DNA of 64,000 bases, from NCBI GenBank assembly GCA_036571765.1, contig BROE01000007.1, positions 10,779,264 to 10,843,263 on the forward strand. Direction: 5' to 3'. A program made the position numbers and the translations under genes. Below, piece after piece: positions 23,341-36,161 of the stretch. The DNA comes from Plecoglossus altivelis (Eukaryota > Chordata > Actinopteri > Osmeriformes > Plecoglossidae). Positions within the stretch are counted from its first letter, which is position 1. Each line of letters begins with the position of its first letter. Under the pieces are notes generated by a model, which made no database searches, was not told the DNA's origin, and saw nothing but the letters and a program-made list of their open reading frames with translations.

Positions 23341-23540
23341 ATTGGTCAAGATTGCTGACTATGACGTTCTCTTCTCTGCTATTCGTTGCGCTAGTTGGCG
23401 GGATGAGAGGGAAACTATTCGAATTTTCAAGAGGACAACCACCGACAACGAAGAGCTTAGTGTTGTGCTAGTCTAACCTTGCACGGGTGGCAAGATAGTG
23501 AGTCTAATATTTTACATATACAGGATAAAACAGCTCCAGC
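23341..23540 (+). promoter_or_regulatory. top2a promoter with CCAAT, E2F-like and CHR-like sites
   Basis: An inverted CCAAT box (ATTGG, 23341-23345), an E2F-like TTGGCGGGA (23395-23403) and TTCGAA (23418-23423) lie within 200 bases of the start codon. No TATA box is evident. TTCGAA is one accepted form of the cell-cycle homology region bound by MuvB complexes. Inverted CCAAT boxes bound by NF-Y are known in mammalian TOP2A promoters. The set fits G2/M-restricted expression. The transcription start is not determined. Confidence 0.55.
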
Positions 23541-26500
23541 ATGTCCGAACCACTAAAGGTAAGTTCGTAGACTACAGCTAGCTAGCTAGTTTATAGCTTC
23601 TCAGTCCGTTGAAGTTTTCTTAGTACAGAAGCTTTACCAAAAAGCGTAGCAACCGCATTAGCCTAGCTAGACTCACGTTATATTAATCAAACTTCCAACT
23701 ACTGTCTGTGACTTCAGGTTTTCACTCGTTTTATAATACAATTCCATTTCATACGCTAGCACAAACAAAAGATCACATGAATGGTGTGATTTATTGGCCT
23801 GTACTATCTAAAGGGTATATAGGTACGTAGCCATATGCATTTAGCTATTTCTTTAATTTTACAGCGTTGCATATATTTGTAAATGAATATGTTTGTGATA
23901 ATCTAGCATGTTACATTGTAACCAGTCATGCACAGCCCCTTGCAAGTAAATTGTAAGATGTTGCCTTTCCATTCAATGTACCGATCTACGTGCAAACTAG
24001 CCACACACAATGGAACTGGAGTACCGCTGATGCTAGTCCATTGGTGCAAATGTAGTATAAAAATGCACGTACATAATCTAGCGCTTGTACGAGTGAACGA
24101 CTGAACTGACACCCAAACTCTTTCCCAGATGGTGTCTCAGTCCCAGTCTGAGAACAAAATAAAGAAAAGCAAGGATCCTAACCGTCTCTCAGTGGAGAGG
24201 ATCTACCAGAAGAAAACCCAGCTGGAGCACATCCTCCTTCGCCCAGACACCTATATAGGCTCCGTGGAGCCTGTCACTCAGGTCAGTTGAAAAGCAGGCT
24301 GTAACGTACACAACGATAAACACAACTAGTTTGCATCGATGCTAAAATTAGAGACTTGTTGCCTCAAGTGGGTATTTTACACACTGCACTCGGTATGTCT
24401 TAAGGAGAGGCAAGGTTGAAATGAGAAAGTATCACCATTCCAGCTGTTAATTCTCTCAATGTCAATAAAAAAACCATTAAGAAAATGCCACCTGAGAATG
24501 ATATTGATGTCACGTTTGCATTTTCTCATCAGCAAATGTGGGTGTTTGATGAAGATGTTGGAGTGAACTGTCGCCCCGTGACCTATGTGCCAGGTCTCTA
24601 CAAGATCTTTGATGAGATCCTTGGTGAGCAATAACAATAACCATGTTCCAAAAGCGTTCCAAAACGGATCATTTCTTGGACTGGAACCATCTGGAATGAG
24701 ACCTGTTATGTGTGTTACTACAACCAGTCCAGTCATCCATTTCCCTGTTTTCTTTCTTCCACAGTAAATGCTGCAGACAACAAGCAGCGAGACAAGTCAA
24801 TGACTTGCATCAAGGTCACTCTAGACCCGTAAGTCACTTCATTCCAACCTCATGTAGGGAGGGAAAAACCTTCCTCCTGGGAACAATGCCTTTTTAAAAC
24901 ATGCTTGTGTTGTTTCAAAGGGAGAACAACATCATCAGGGTGTGGAACAATGGAAAGGGCATCCCTGTGGTGCTGCACAAGGTAGAGAAAGTCTTTGTTC
25001 CTGCCCTCATCTTTGGACAGCTACTCACCTCCAGTAACTATGACGACGACCAGAAGAAGGTCACTGGTAAGACTTGGCGAATATGTTCTTCTTCATGACA
25101 GATTACTCTGCAAAATTTCACTTGGAGAGTGGGGGGGGAAAAGATCTATGTATTTAATGGATACATGTCATCTTTAGGTGGTCGTAACGGTTACGGTGCT
25201 AAGCTGTGCAACATCTTCAGCACCAAGTTCACTGTGGAGACTTCCTGCAAGGAATCCAAGAAGTACTTTCAGCAGGTGGGGTGGCAACCGTTACCAAGAT
25301 GACTTAATAAAAAATGTCTTCCAATGTCTAGAAGAAGCCTGTTTTGTTTGTCCTGACACCTGTCGTTTTTCCCAGACTTGGTATGACAACATGGGCCGGA
25401 CTGGGGAACCTAAGATCAATTCCTTTGATGGGGAAGAATACACCTGCATAACCTTCCAGCCGGACTTGTCCAAGTTCAAAATGCAGGTCCTGGACAAGGA
25501 CATATTGGCCCTCCTGACCCGCCGTGCCTATGACATCGCTGGCTCCACCAAGGGCGTCCGTGTGTTCCTCAATGGCAACAGGCTTCCTGTAAGTGCTCTT
25601 TACATCCTCCTGACGCCTAGAAACTCCTGTGCAGTGAGAGATTATGTAATGGCCTAAGGAAAAAAAGAGTCAAGAATCAAAATGTCTTGAAAGTTGGCAT
25701 GCAACTGGTTAGACTGTTGCGTAAAAGAGTGATCTCCCAGCGGCCATCTCTCCTTGCCGTCCTCGTCCAGGTGACCTGTTTCCGTGATTACGTGGACATG
25801 TACCTAAAGGACAAGGTCGATGACCAAGGTAGCCCACTGACGGTGATCCACGAGGCGGTCAACGATCGCTGGGAAGTCTGTCTCACCGTGAGTGAGAAGG
25901 GCTTCCAGCAAGTCAGCTTTGTCAACAGCATTGCTACTACCAAGGTAACTGTCACCGTTTATGGTGGAAATGTTTGATGGATTGAGTTGTTTGTTTTCCC
26001 CCTCTGTTTATTTCTGGGCATTCATGAGACGTGTTCGGTGTGTGATCGTCTGTTTTATCCCCAGGGAGGAAGGCACACTGAATATGTGTCAGATCAGATT
26101 GTGTCCAAGCTCATAGAGGTTGTGAAAAAGAAGAACAAAGTTGGTGTGGTTGTGAAGCCTTTCCAGGTACAGAACAGGATGCCCTGTTTCAACAATCTCT
26201 GCAGTACCACAAGCCATATCTTCTGACACCTAATGATTTCTATTGCGAATCTTCTTCATCCACCAGGTGAAAAACCACATGTGGCTGTTTATCAACTGCC
26301 TGATTGAGAACCCAAGCTTTGACTCCCAGACGAAGGAGAACATGACTTTGCAGCAGAAAAGCTTTGGCTCCACATGCCCACTCACCGACAAGTTTTTCAA
26401 GCAGGTTAGAAAACAACAATTCTACCCATCTTAAGCACTGCTTTGCTTTCACCAAACACGCGTGGTTCACTTCTCTGCACTTGTTTCTCTGCTAAAGAGG

Positions 26501-29500
26501 CTGTGCTTGTAACTGTGGTCCTGGTTCTCTCCTCTTCATCCAGGCTGCCTCTAGTGGGATCGTGGAGAACATTATGAACTGGGTGAAGTTCAAAGCTCAG
26601 ACCCAGCTCAACCAGAAGTGCTCTGCTGTCAAACACACTAAGATTAAGGGAGTTCCCAAGCTGGATGACGCCAACAGCGCAGGTACATTTCCCACGCTTG
26701 ATCCTCATCAGATCTGTCTAATATCAGCCCATGTGCATTGCCAGTCAATTTAATCCCATTTCACGAACAGTTGCCGACCCAGCTGTCAGATCTTGAAATA
26801 TTAAAGAAATCATTCTAGATTTGGCTCATTTAGAGAACGTGCACTTTTCCTGAAATGGGTTTCATTTAGAAGAGCAGCTGAACAGATTTCCTCTATTCCG
26901 TCGTTTAAAATATGCAGTTTAAAGAAACACTGTCTCCTGTCCTCCCACCAAGGTGGTAAAAACTCCATCTCCTGCACCTTGATTCTGACCGAGGGAGACT
27001 CGGCCAAGACCCTGGCCGTGTCGGGGCTTGGCGTGGTGGGCAGAGACCACTACGGGGTCTTCCCTCTCAGGGGGAAACTTCTGAACGTCCGGGAGGCCAC
27101 GCACAAACAGGTCAGGCCCTCTTCAGCAGTATGCACACTACTACACTAAATACACCACGAAATCTACACCAATGCCCAGTTTGCCATGGTCAAAGGCAGA
27201 TATGAGATGTCCCTCCTGTAGCAGAGAGAGTTAATGCATGTCTGTCCTCAGATCATGGAGAATGCAGAGATCAACAACATCATCAAGATTCTCGGACTTC
27301 AGTACAAGAAGAACTACAGCGATCCTGATTCGCTGAAGACCCTGCGCTACGGCCGCCTCATGATCATGACAGATCAGGTCTGCATTACTCCACTGAGATG
27401 GACACTTCTGATCTGGGAACATTTACATACTCAGGAAATCTAGGATTTGGCTGTTGTGTTCCTGGTAGGAAGATTTGTACTGTCATAGACTGCCTTTAAT
27501 CGTGGTCATCATTTCAATGTGGACAGGACCAGGACGGGTCTCACATCAAGGGGCTCCTGATAAACTTCATCCACCACAACTGGCCCTCTTTGCTGCGCCA
27601 CAACTTCCTCGAGGAGTTCATCACCCCCATCATCAAGGTAGGTGGTACAGTCTGACACTGGGCCTGGGATTCTAGCAGTCTACTCTAACCTGCCTCATTT
27701 GGTTTTCACACCAACATATCATAACATTGACATTGACATGTTATGGTAATAGGCACTACTAGAGTTTCATTTGTAAACACAACCCCCTTCCTCTCCTTAG
27801 GTCTCTCGCAAGAAGGAGGAACTGTCCTTCTACAGCATTCCTGAGTTTGATGAATGGAAGGATGCCCAGCCAAACATCAGATCTTGGAAAGTCAAATACT
27901 ACAAAGGTTTGTCTCGAACCCCTGTGTGGTAGTGAAGCTGAACACGTAAGCAGCTGTCTTCATACCTGCTCTACTTATCTGAATATGTTCCTGTGTGGTG
28001 AAAAGGGATCCTCATATTTGCTCTGTGTGTGTACGCTTCACGCGTGTGTGTGCGCTCGCAGGTTTGGGTACCAGCACTTCGAAAGAGGCCAAGGAGTACT
28101 TCTCTGACATGCAGAGACATCGCATCCCCTTTAAGTACGCCGGGCCTCAAGACGATGAGGCTATCACCCTGGTAACCATCTTTAATATACAGAAAACACT
28201 CATGCTACTTTGACTTTTGTGTCGTCTCTCTTCTATCTGACTTATCAACAGTCACATGATCCTGACAGGAGTTCTTTGGTGGGGTTTTTTTCTCATGATA
28301 ATAAAAGCTGTTTTGCGATAGGATGTCCTCAATGTTGTTCTAAACTTTAGAATCTAAAGCATCCCCTTCCTTCTCCAGGCCTTTAGTAAGAAGAAGATCG
28401 AAGAGCGTAAAGAGTGGCTCACCAGCTATATGGTCAACCGACGCCAGCGCAGGGAGCACAATCTACCTGAGGTACGACCAACCCCTAACCTCCACTGTTG
28501 TCACATGACCCGAAAGTCCCTCAGTCACCTCCAATCGAAATGAAACATCATTAGTTAGGGCTGCGTAACTTAGTCATTTTGCTGTCCTTGGTCATCAGGA
28601 GTACCTATATGGTAAGGCCACCAAGTCTCTGTCCTACAACGACTTTGTCATGAAGGAACTGGTTCTGTTCTCCAACTCTGACAACGAGAGGTCCATTCCC
28701 TGTCTGGTTGATGGTGAGTGGGCTACACAAAGCCAGAGACCCCTTTCAAAACCTGCTTTTGTTTTCCCCCTGTCCTCTCAGGCAAAGTTTGCACCAGCTA
28801 GTACCTTTAAAAACATTTTTTTTAAAGATCAATTGATCTATATGTTCTGTAAATAAATGAATGTGTATATGTATCAGGTCTGAAGCCAGGCCAGAGGAAG
28901 GTGATGTTCTGCTGCCTGAAGAGGAATGACAAGCGGGAGGTGAAGGTAGCCCAGCTGGCTGGTTCTATTGCTGAGATGTCAGCCTACCATCATGGAGAGG
29001 TAAGACGACCAGACTGGATACCTCAGTGGTGACAGCCACTCCTTCTCAATGAGACTAGGTCATAGATTAACATACTGTAGCTAGTAGCAACATCCTAGTT
29101 ACACAGGCAAAAAAAATAACATGTATATGATTCATTCCCTCTATGTATCTAATGTTCTGTGATCTCTCTCGTCCTGTAAGATGTCATTGATGATGACCAT
29201 CATCAATCTGGCCCAGAACTTTGTGGGCAGCAATAACCTGAACCTGCTGCAACCACTGGGTCAGTTTGGGACCCGTCTGCACGGGGGCAAGGACTCTGCC
29301 AGCCCTCGATACATCTTCACCATGCTCAGGTCTGTCACTTTGAACACACGCACACAAGCAACATCCAGAGAAAATCTGGATATGACCATATATCTATGTG
29401 AAGTGACTCACACATGTACAGTTGATAGTTGAGTTACTGGACAGTGTTTGATACGTTCTCTTACAGTCCCTTGACCCGGCTCCTCTTTCCGGCCGTTGAC

Positions 29501-32500
29501 GACAACCTGCTCAAGTACAACTTCGACGACAACCTCCGTGTGGAGCCGGAGTGGTATATACCCATCATCCCCACCGTGCTGGTGAACGGTGTCGACGGGA
29601 TCGGCACAGGCTGGGCCACTCGCATCCTCAGCTACAACACCAGAGAGATCGTCAACAACGTCCTCCGCATGATCGAAGGGGAGGAGCCTCTGCCCATGGT
29701 CAGTAAGGTTGCCTGGCGACCCGCGATTAGGGCTAGGGGGTTGGTTGTCGCTAAGCTACAGGGGGTGTCTTTGATTCTGTTCCCAGATTCCAAGCTTCAA
29801 GGGCTTCAAAGGCACCATCGAACATCTGACAACAAATACGTATATGATTAGTGGAGAGGTGGCCATCTTAGACTCCACCACCATCGAGATCTCTGAGCTG
29901 CCTGTGAAGACCTGGACGCAGGTTAGTACATGGTCCACGTCTTCATAATATTGTCTCGGCAGCAAGGCTTCTTGTCACGGGTAGAACGTTTCATTTTGTT
30001 CGTTTGTGGTTCTCTGTGCCTATCCCTGGGGGGTGCTGGCAGACCTACAAGGAGAACGTTCTGGAGGCCATGTTGAACGGTACCGAGAAGGTGCCCCCTC
30101 TGATCACGGACTACAAGGAGTACCACACGGACACCACGGTGCGCTTCGTGGTCAAGATGACCGAGGAGAGGCTGAGGGAGGCGGAGGCAGCAGGGCTGCA
30201 CAAGGTCTTCAAGCTGCAGAACCCCTTCACCTGTAACTCCATGGTAACCAGCCTGCCCTGCACCTGCTGTTCTGTATCACCCCATGGATTAGAAAAACCT
30301 GTCTCTGTATGACCTCATGAAGATGGCAGCTAGCATTAAGCTGTAGTTGGAACATTACCAATAGCCCTACTCCACCCTCCCCCTCCACCCCGACAGGTGT
30401 TGTTTGACCACGTGGGCAGTCTAAAGAAGTACGAGTCCGTGCAGGAGATCCTGAAGGACTTCTTTGAGCTGAGGCTGAAGTACTACGTCCTCCGGAAGGA
30501 CTGGCTGCTCGGCATGCTGGGAGCCGAGAGTGCCAAGCTCACCAACCAGGCCCGCTTCATCCTGGAGAAGGTGGAGGGCAAGCTGGTCATTGGTGAGTGG
30601 TACCCAGACACCGGGGGACAGATGGGACTCAGTGGAATGTCTCAGGCATTTCAATCCCTTTTTTTTTTTTTTTTGCGACTGTAACAAACCTTACCCTCTC
30701 CTCTCGCTCCAGAGAACAAACCGAAGAAGGAGCTGATCCGCATGCTGCAGCAGATGGGCTATGACTCCGACCCTGTCAAGGCCTGGAAGGAGTCTCAGGA
30801 GAAGGTGAGGAACACTCAGCCAGTCTTCATCTGATGCCAGGCCTTGGTGACTGCTTGTTGACTTGGTACGCCGGTAGCATTTGATAGTCAAGTCAACGTT
30901 GAGTAAACTTCAACCCTCTTTTTCTCCTCTCTTTTGAAGCCTGAGGAGACTTTGGAGGAGGATGAGGAAGAGGAGAAGGAGGACAGCACTGGTCCAGACT
31001 ACAACTACCTACTGAGCATGCCCATGTGGTTCCTAACTAAGGAGAAGAAGGAGGAGCTGTGCAAGCAGAGAGACAGCAAGGTCTGGCTCGCTGTCTTTCC
31101 ACCTGGTCGCCCTTACTAGCTAACCGTCTTCCTCATATCTTCTTCACTTCCTAATATAGCTATCCATTTCTGTTTGCCAGCAGTGCTGGCTTGGTTCAGT
31201 GTGCACAGTATTTGTTTGAGATCACTGTCTCTGATATTTTCTCGCTCTTCTGAGTAGTTGGAAAGAGAGCTCATTTGGCTCCTCATGTCTTGTTTTTGTT
31301 TGTTTTTCTGTAGCTGACTGAGCTAAACACCCTTAAGAGGAAGAGCCCAAATGACCTGTGGAAGGAGGATCTCACCCTCTTTACTGAGGAGCTGGAGGTA
31401 ACACAGGGCCCCTCCACGACACAGGGCCCCTCCACGACACAGGGCCCCTCCACGACACAGGGCCCCTCCACGACACAGGGCCCCTCCACGACACAGGGCC
31501 CTTCCACGACACAGGCCCCCTCCACGACACAGGCCCCCTCCACGACACAGGCCCCCTCCACGACACAGGCCCCCTCCACACTGCGTTAGTCACATCTCAT
31601 CTCATCATTTCGTTTGTGTTTGGTCATATTTCTCTTCAGCGCGTGGAGGAGAGCGAGAAGGAGTCTGCCCCCGTGCTCCAAGCTAAGGGCAAGTCTGGCC
31701 GAGCCAAGGGAGTAAAGGTCAAGCAGGAGACTATGCCCACGCCGCAGGGACGCCGTGTCATCCCACGCATCACCAGCACCATGAAGGCTGAAGCCAATAA
31801 GAAGGCCAAAGGAAAGAAGATCAAGGTCAGTTAGGCGCCATGCCAGACCAACAGGGCTCCATGGATTGGTTATTGGATGTTATTGTTAAAGTGTAATAAA
31901 ATGTTAGTTTTCAACAATTTTTAAAAAAAAAGAATGATTAAATGAATGAAATATAATGTTTAGATAAGATTCTCTCTTACCCATACCCATGGGAATCAAT
32001 AGAAAAGTAGTTTACTCAACTTGAGTTATTCGTTTGGTTTTGAATGGGAAGACTTGAACGATGTTGCATGTCCTGTGTCTAGGAGGAGGTGGTGATGAAG
32101 ATGGAGTTCGAGGACGAGGAGAACGGGGAGGAGGACGGCCTAGCTGCCCGACTTGCTAAGAAGACCAAGGCTGCTGCCAAGGAGACCAAGGCTGCTGCCA
32201 AGGAGACCAAGGCTGCTGCCAAGGAGACCAAGGCTGCTGCCAAGGAGACCAAGACTGCTGCCAAGGAGACCAAGGCTGCTGCCAAGGAAAAAGGTTTGGC
32301 TATGGCTAGATTCTTCTGTCTTACAGAGATGGCCCTACCCAGAAACACCTGACATTATTGTATTGGTTTATTTTTATACTTTGTATTCATAACAAAGCAT
32401 TCTTCAATGCGGTCATAAAATATATCAGTTTGGCCAAAAACAAACATCAGATTTGCCTGCAGTCAAAAAGCGGCTCTTGTTGCAAAGCAACTTTGCCCTG

Positions 32501-34556
32501 TGTTAATGTCAGTATGGTCCTCTACCCAACAGCCTCCAAGTCAGGTAAACAGATGACACTGCAGTTCAAACCTATGGAGACCAAGGTGAAGAAGGACCCC
32601 TGGTCTGATGATTCAGCCTCTGAGACTGAGGAGGCAGGAGGGAGGCTGGTGGTGGCTCCCAGGGAGAAGGTCGAGCGCAAGACCAAAAGTGAGAGTTCCC
32701 ACCTCAGACCACATCGGTTGTTTTGAATCTTTGTCTGCTTTGTGAAAATATGGAACTTTGTTACTATGTCATGCTTCGCTAGAAAACCTCTTGGATGTGA
32801 CTCTTAAAACGTCAGACGAAGCCGGCTAATCCTTCCCTGACCAATTTCCTTCCCTCGCGTTAATCTCACTCTCAGATCACAAATAGCTTGATTACGGACC
32901 TTGTTTACTTTTGACGCATTTCCTTCATCGGCTATTTTCATGCAATTTAGGTTTAATTACACTCACGCCGCAGACATAACCGTTTACCTCTCCACTCCCC
33001 AAGGTGCGGTGAAGTACAGCCTGTCTAGCAGTGAGGATGAGTTTGACAGCGCCCCCAAGAAGAAGGCAGCTGCCATCAGTGACGATGATGACAGTTTCGT
33101 CCCAGAGCCCAGTGCAGTCTGTGACAGTGATGTGGACTCCCCAGCTCCTCCCCTCAAAGCAGCTAAACCAATGTGAGTCTCTCCAGCTGGACTGGTACAA
33201 AGCAGACTTGAGCTGACCTAGCGCGTGGGAATGAGTCATACAACCTAGAAACAAGTGTATAAATATCCCTTTTTATGTACACATTTTACTAGTGGTGCAA
33301 AAAAAGCATTAACTTCATGATCTATTTTACAGGACGAAAGTTGTGAAGGCAACAGTCAAGGAAGCTGAAAGTACCTCCAACTGTAAGTTACAGGTCAACA
33401 GAGTCCAGATGTGGTGGTTTGCCTGGTATTATTATAGGTATAATTTGTCTAATTCCTGAGTCTGCTCTGTGTTGTAGCTCAGTCAGATGAGGCCATGGTG
33501 GTGTCTAAGCCTCCACCCAAGGCCAAGGCAGCTCCCAAGGCCAAAGCTGCCCCAAAGAAGCCTGAAGCTGCCCCAAAGAAGCCTTCAGCTGCTGCCAAGA
33601 AGCCTGCTGCACCCAGGAAGAAGACCCAAGGTACAGCCACATTCTGCTTCAGAAACACAGTCACTTCGTTTGATGTGATCTGGCACATACCCTTTTGTTT
33701 ATGTTCTAGGTTGTTTATCTAACTCGAAAGGCCATCCTGTGTGTGCGTCTGTCTGTGGCTCGTCATGTCTTGAGAGCCGGACACTGTATGATGGTGAACA
33801 TGTTCCGGTATATCGCTTAGGACTCAAGCATGTGCAGTGCCACGTGTACATTTGTTTAGATGTGCGTTTCCAGAGAAATATACAAATGTGTTTCCCCATG
33901 TTGAGCAGCACTACGTGAAGGAACCACATCGACAAGGCACCGCATTAGTGTGTACTCAGTGTTTGGTGTTCGTGGAGAAGCGAAGGATCGTTCTGATCCG
34001 GCCATCTTGCTTGTCTCATCATCTGTACAGATGCAAGTCAGCCGTCCATCATGGCTGCTCTTTCAAAACCCAAGCCTGCGTTGAAAACTGCCGCAAAGAA
34101 GGTCCCCTCTTTGGACACGAGTGACTCTGAGGACGAGGCCAAGCCTCAGGCGGCTGCCAGCAAACGCAAACGCAAACAGGACGACAGTTCGGACAGCAGC
34201 TCAGACGACCTCATGTCTCGCCTCAAGGCCAAAAAGACCACCACTGGCAAGGTCAGTCAGGGAGACCAAATACATGTTTTAATTTGAAACATTTTCCTTT
34301 TTTTCCTGGTATGTAAAGACAAGAATCTGATTATTAGTCTGTCAATATCAATCCCTGAGAACTGTAATATGCGTGTACTTGAATACAAATAATATTGAAT
34401 AATACTCTGTTACAGAAAATCAAGACGTGGGAGGATGAAGATAGCTTCCGTGTTTCAGACATTGAAAGTGTTGCACCCAGAAGTAAGACAGCTCGTGCCA
34501 GGAAACCAACCACTTACAAAATAGACTCCGATTCTGACGAAGAGTTTGGATTTTAG
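23541..34556 (+). CDS. top2a: DNA topoisomerase II alpha, 35 exons
   Basis: Exon starts-ends: 23541-23558, 24129-24281, 24533-24623, 24765-24828, 24921-25066, 25178-25275, 25376-25588, 25771-25944, 26065-26166, 26267-26404, 26544-26682, 26953-27110, 27252-27377, 27527-27637, 27801-27906, 28062-28171, 28379-28471, 28599-28713, 28878-28999, 29181-29329, 29467-29698, 29787-29921, 30043-30243, 30397-30592, 30713-30804, 30940-31080, 31314-31397, 31640-31825, 32083-32293, 32533-32688, 33004-33172, 33333-33382, 33478-33630, 34031-34251, 34416-34556. Total 4794 bases, in frame, 1597 residues (human 1531). The enzyme passes one duplex through a transient double-strand break, using ATP; it is nuclear and needed for chromosome condensation and segregation. 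Visible: GHKL ATPase motifs NAADN and GRNGYGAKL (about residues 89-165), Toprim EGDSAK and DQDGSH (459-545), active-site Tyr in SPRYIF (about residue 803), acidic/basic C-terminal tail. Alpha rather than beta fits the tail, the gjd3 linkage and the promoter. Confidence 0.98.
24129..26404 (+). other. top2a: top2a exons for the ATPase (GHKL) and transducer domains
   Basis: These nine exons code about residues 7-399. The GHKL N-box EILVNAADN spans the junction 24623/24765 and the glycine-rich loop GGRNGYGAK spans 25066/25178. Transducer sequence GFQQVSFVNSIATTKGG follows at 25900-26070, and the QTKENM loop, whose Lys contacts ATP in known structures, is at about 26325-26345. All key residues look intact. 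Confidence 0.85.
26953..27637 (+). other. top2a: top2a exons for the Toprim metal-binding domain
   Basis: TEGDSAK is coded from 26988; its Glu codon is 26991-26993 (residue 459, human 461). The acidic triad of TDQDQDGSH is split by the intron between 27377 and 27527 (Asp 539, 541, 543). These residues bind the catalytic Mg ions and are all present. Confidence 0.9.
29310..29312 (+). other. top2a: Catalytic tyrosine codon of top2a
   Basis: TAC in the context ASPRYIFTML, residue 803 by my count, aligns with human Tyr805, which forms the covalent phosphotyrosyl link to DNA. Confidence 0.95.
31401..31580 (+). repeat. 18-bp minisatellite, 10 copies, at the start of a top2a intron
   Basis: Unit ACACAGGGCCCCTCCACG, ten copies in exact register. 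The last four share a G-to-C change, so the array has a block structure. It begins three bases after the exon end at 31397. In the top2a frame it would encode Thr-Gln-Gly-Pro-Ser-Thr hexapeptides and then stop at 31587-31589. Confidence 0.95.
32158..32289 (+). repeat. top2a: Exonic 21-bp repeat in top2a coding Lys/Ala heptapeptides
   Basis: Within exon 32083-32293, six copies of GAGACCAAGGCTGCTGCCAAG (first and last variant) code tandem ETKAAAK. The near identity of the units at DNA level points to recent expansion. The tract lies in the C-terminal tail, outside the catalytic core, and is absent from human TOP2A as I know it. Confidence 0.9.
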
Positions 34557-34801
34557 AAGGCTTTTTTCAGTCAGTGTTAGGTGTGGTCAGTTTTCCCGCA
34601 AGGAGATATCGTTTTTTCCTCCGTTTTAACTAGTGTTTTACTTTTTGAAAATGACTGTCTGCTATTTACAAATAGATTCTCTACCACGTGAACCACTTAC
34701 CGTCACGGAGGAGAGGTCTAGTTTAAGATTTACTAACTTCTCTTTCTGCTTTTGTGCTGTCTTGTAAATATTTTACTGGATATTTTTTACATTCGTTGAA
34801 A

Positions 34802-34807
34802 AATAAA
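34802..34807 (+). promoter_or_regulatory. top2a polyadenylation signal
   Basis: AATAAA about 246 bases after the TAG at 34554-34556, followed by a T-rich/GT-rich stretch. Confidence 0.75.
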
Positions 34808-36104
34808 GTCTGTGTAGTTTAAGTTCTGTCAAAGATTTTTATTACTGCTTTGTGTGTCATTGAGTTTCAAGAAACTTGGCTAAGCTGCTGATAAGTATCA
34901 GTGTTGAGAATACACATAATGACATGTCACACCCTTCACTTTGTGAAGGGGTGGCTTCAATTTTGTCGGTAGTTGGTAGACTAGCATGGACTGTTTCTAA
35001 AGATTTTCTGCAAGCTAAACTAATTTGACCCTGACAATTTTACATACAATGCACCCATGATTCTTTGGGTGACTTGTGTTGATGTTCGCATGGGTGTTCC
35101 CATGTGAGTTTTTCCTGCTTGTCTGATTGGAGGTCTGACTTACAGAGAGAACCTTCCTGTCATTAGGGAAGCTCTTTCAAGTAACTCATCAAGAACATGC
35201 CAGCTAGAATAAACATGACTTCTATCTGGGACTTTGATAGTCCCGATTAGGACATGGCAGGAATTTCCTTGCTGTTGCCACCCTAGACCCACTAAGTCTT
35301 TAAACAGAGCCAGAGCGAGTGCACAGCCATGCGTAGGCACTTGGACAAGCTGATGACCACTTTTTTGTGACTGAAGAAACTCTGGTGTTTGATGGGAAAA
35401 ACGAATGGATTTAATGTCAGCAGTGTTTACCTCAGAGGGGTTGGAACCAAAAGTTTGGAACGTAAAAAGATTCTTGGCTGAGTCGCACCTTGATAAACCT
35501 GCCCCACTACTTCAGCAGGCATCGGCATGCCCTGCTGGCTGATAAGTTGCTCTAGTTAGGTAGTTTAGCTGGTTATGTGCCAAGTTGTTTATCAATGTAT
35601 GTGTTGTAGCCATGTTGTGTTGATCGGTAATGGTCAGAGATTTGTGGTTTTCTCTTACTGAAGAACATAGATGGGAAAAGAGGCAGTTCTTGAATTGTCT
35701 AAGGGTACTTAGATCTACATGGATTTAGATGACCATTCCTGTTTTCACAAGTATGTAATTATTTATGGACAAGGTTATAAATAGTTACATCTCTTGCATT
35801 TTGGGGCAGATTGTATTCAGGATTGAATGTCATGTTTATGATCAGGCAGGAAGAAACTAATTGGTTAAATGTTGTGTTTATAGGTTTGGGTAAATAGATT
35901 TTTTTTAAACAATACTCCCGTCACTCCTGTATGAGTTTTGTGTAATATGATATCTTAGAGTTTTTCCTGTTCAAGTTTCAAAGGAAGTACAACCATCTAG
36001 GGAGAGAGAGGTTCGCTTTTAGCCGGCATGTGGTGTCCAACTATGTCTTAGGGATAAAATGATTCAAAAAGTTAAAATGGACTAAGAGAGAGAACTTCTT
36101 GTGA
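34808..36104. other. Spacer between top2a and the connexin gene
   Basis: AT-rich, without coding sequence I can support. It should contain the promoter and possibly a 5' exon of the connexin gene; I could not identify that exon with confidence. Confidence 0.5.
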
Positions 36105-36161
36105 TACAGACAGGCAGCCCGGAGTTTCCTGACCCCAGAGGTGATCCCCAATACTCTCGCC

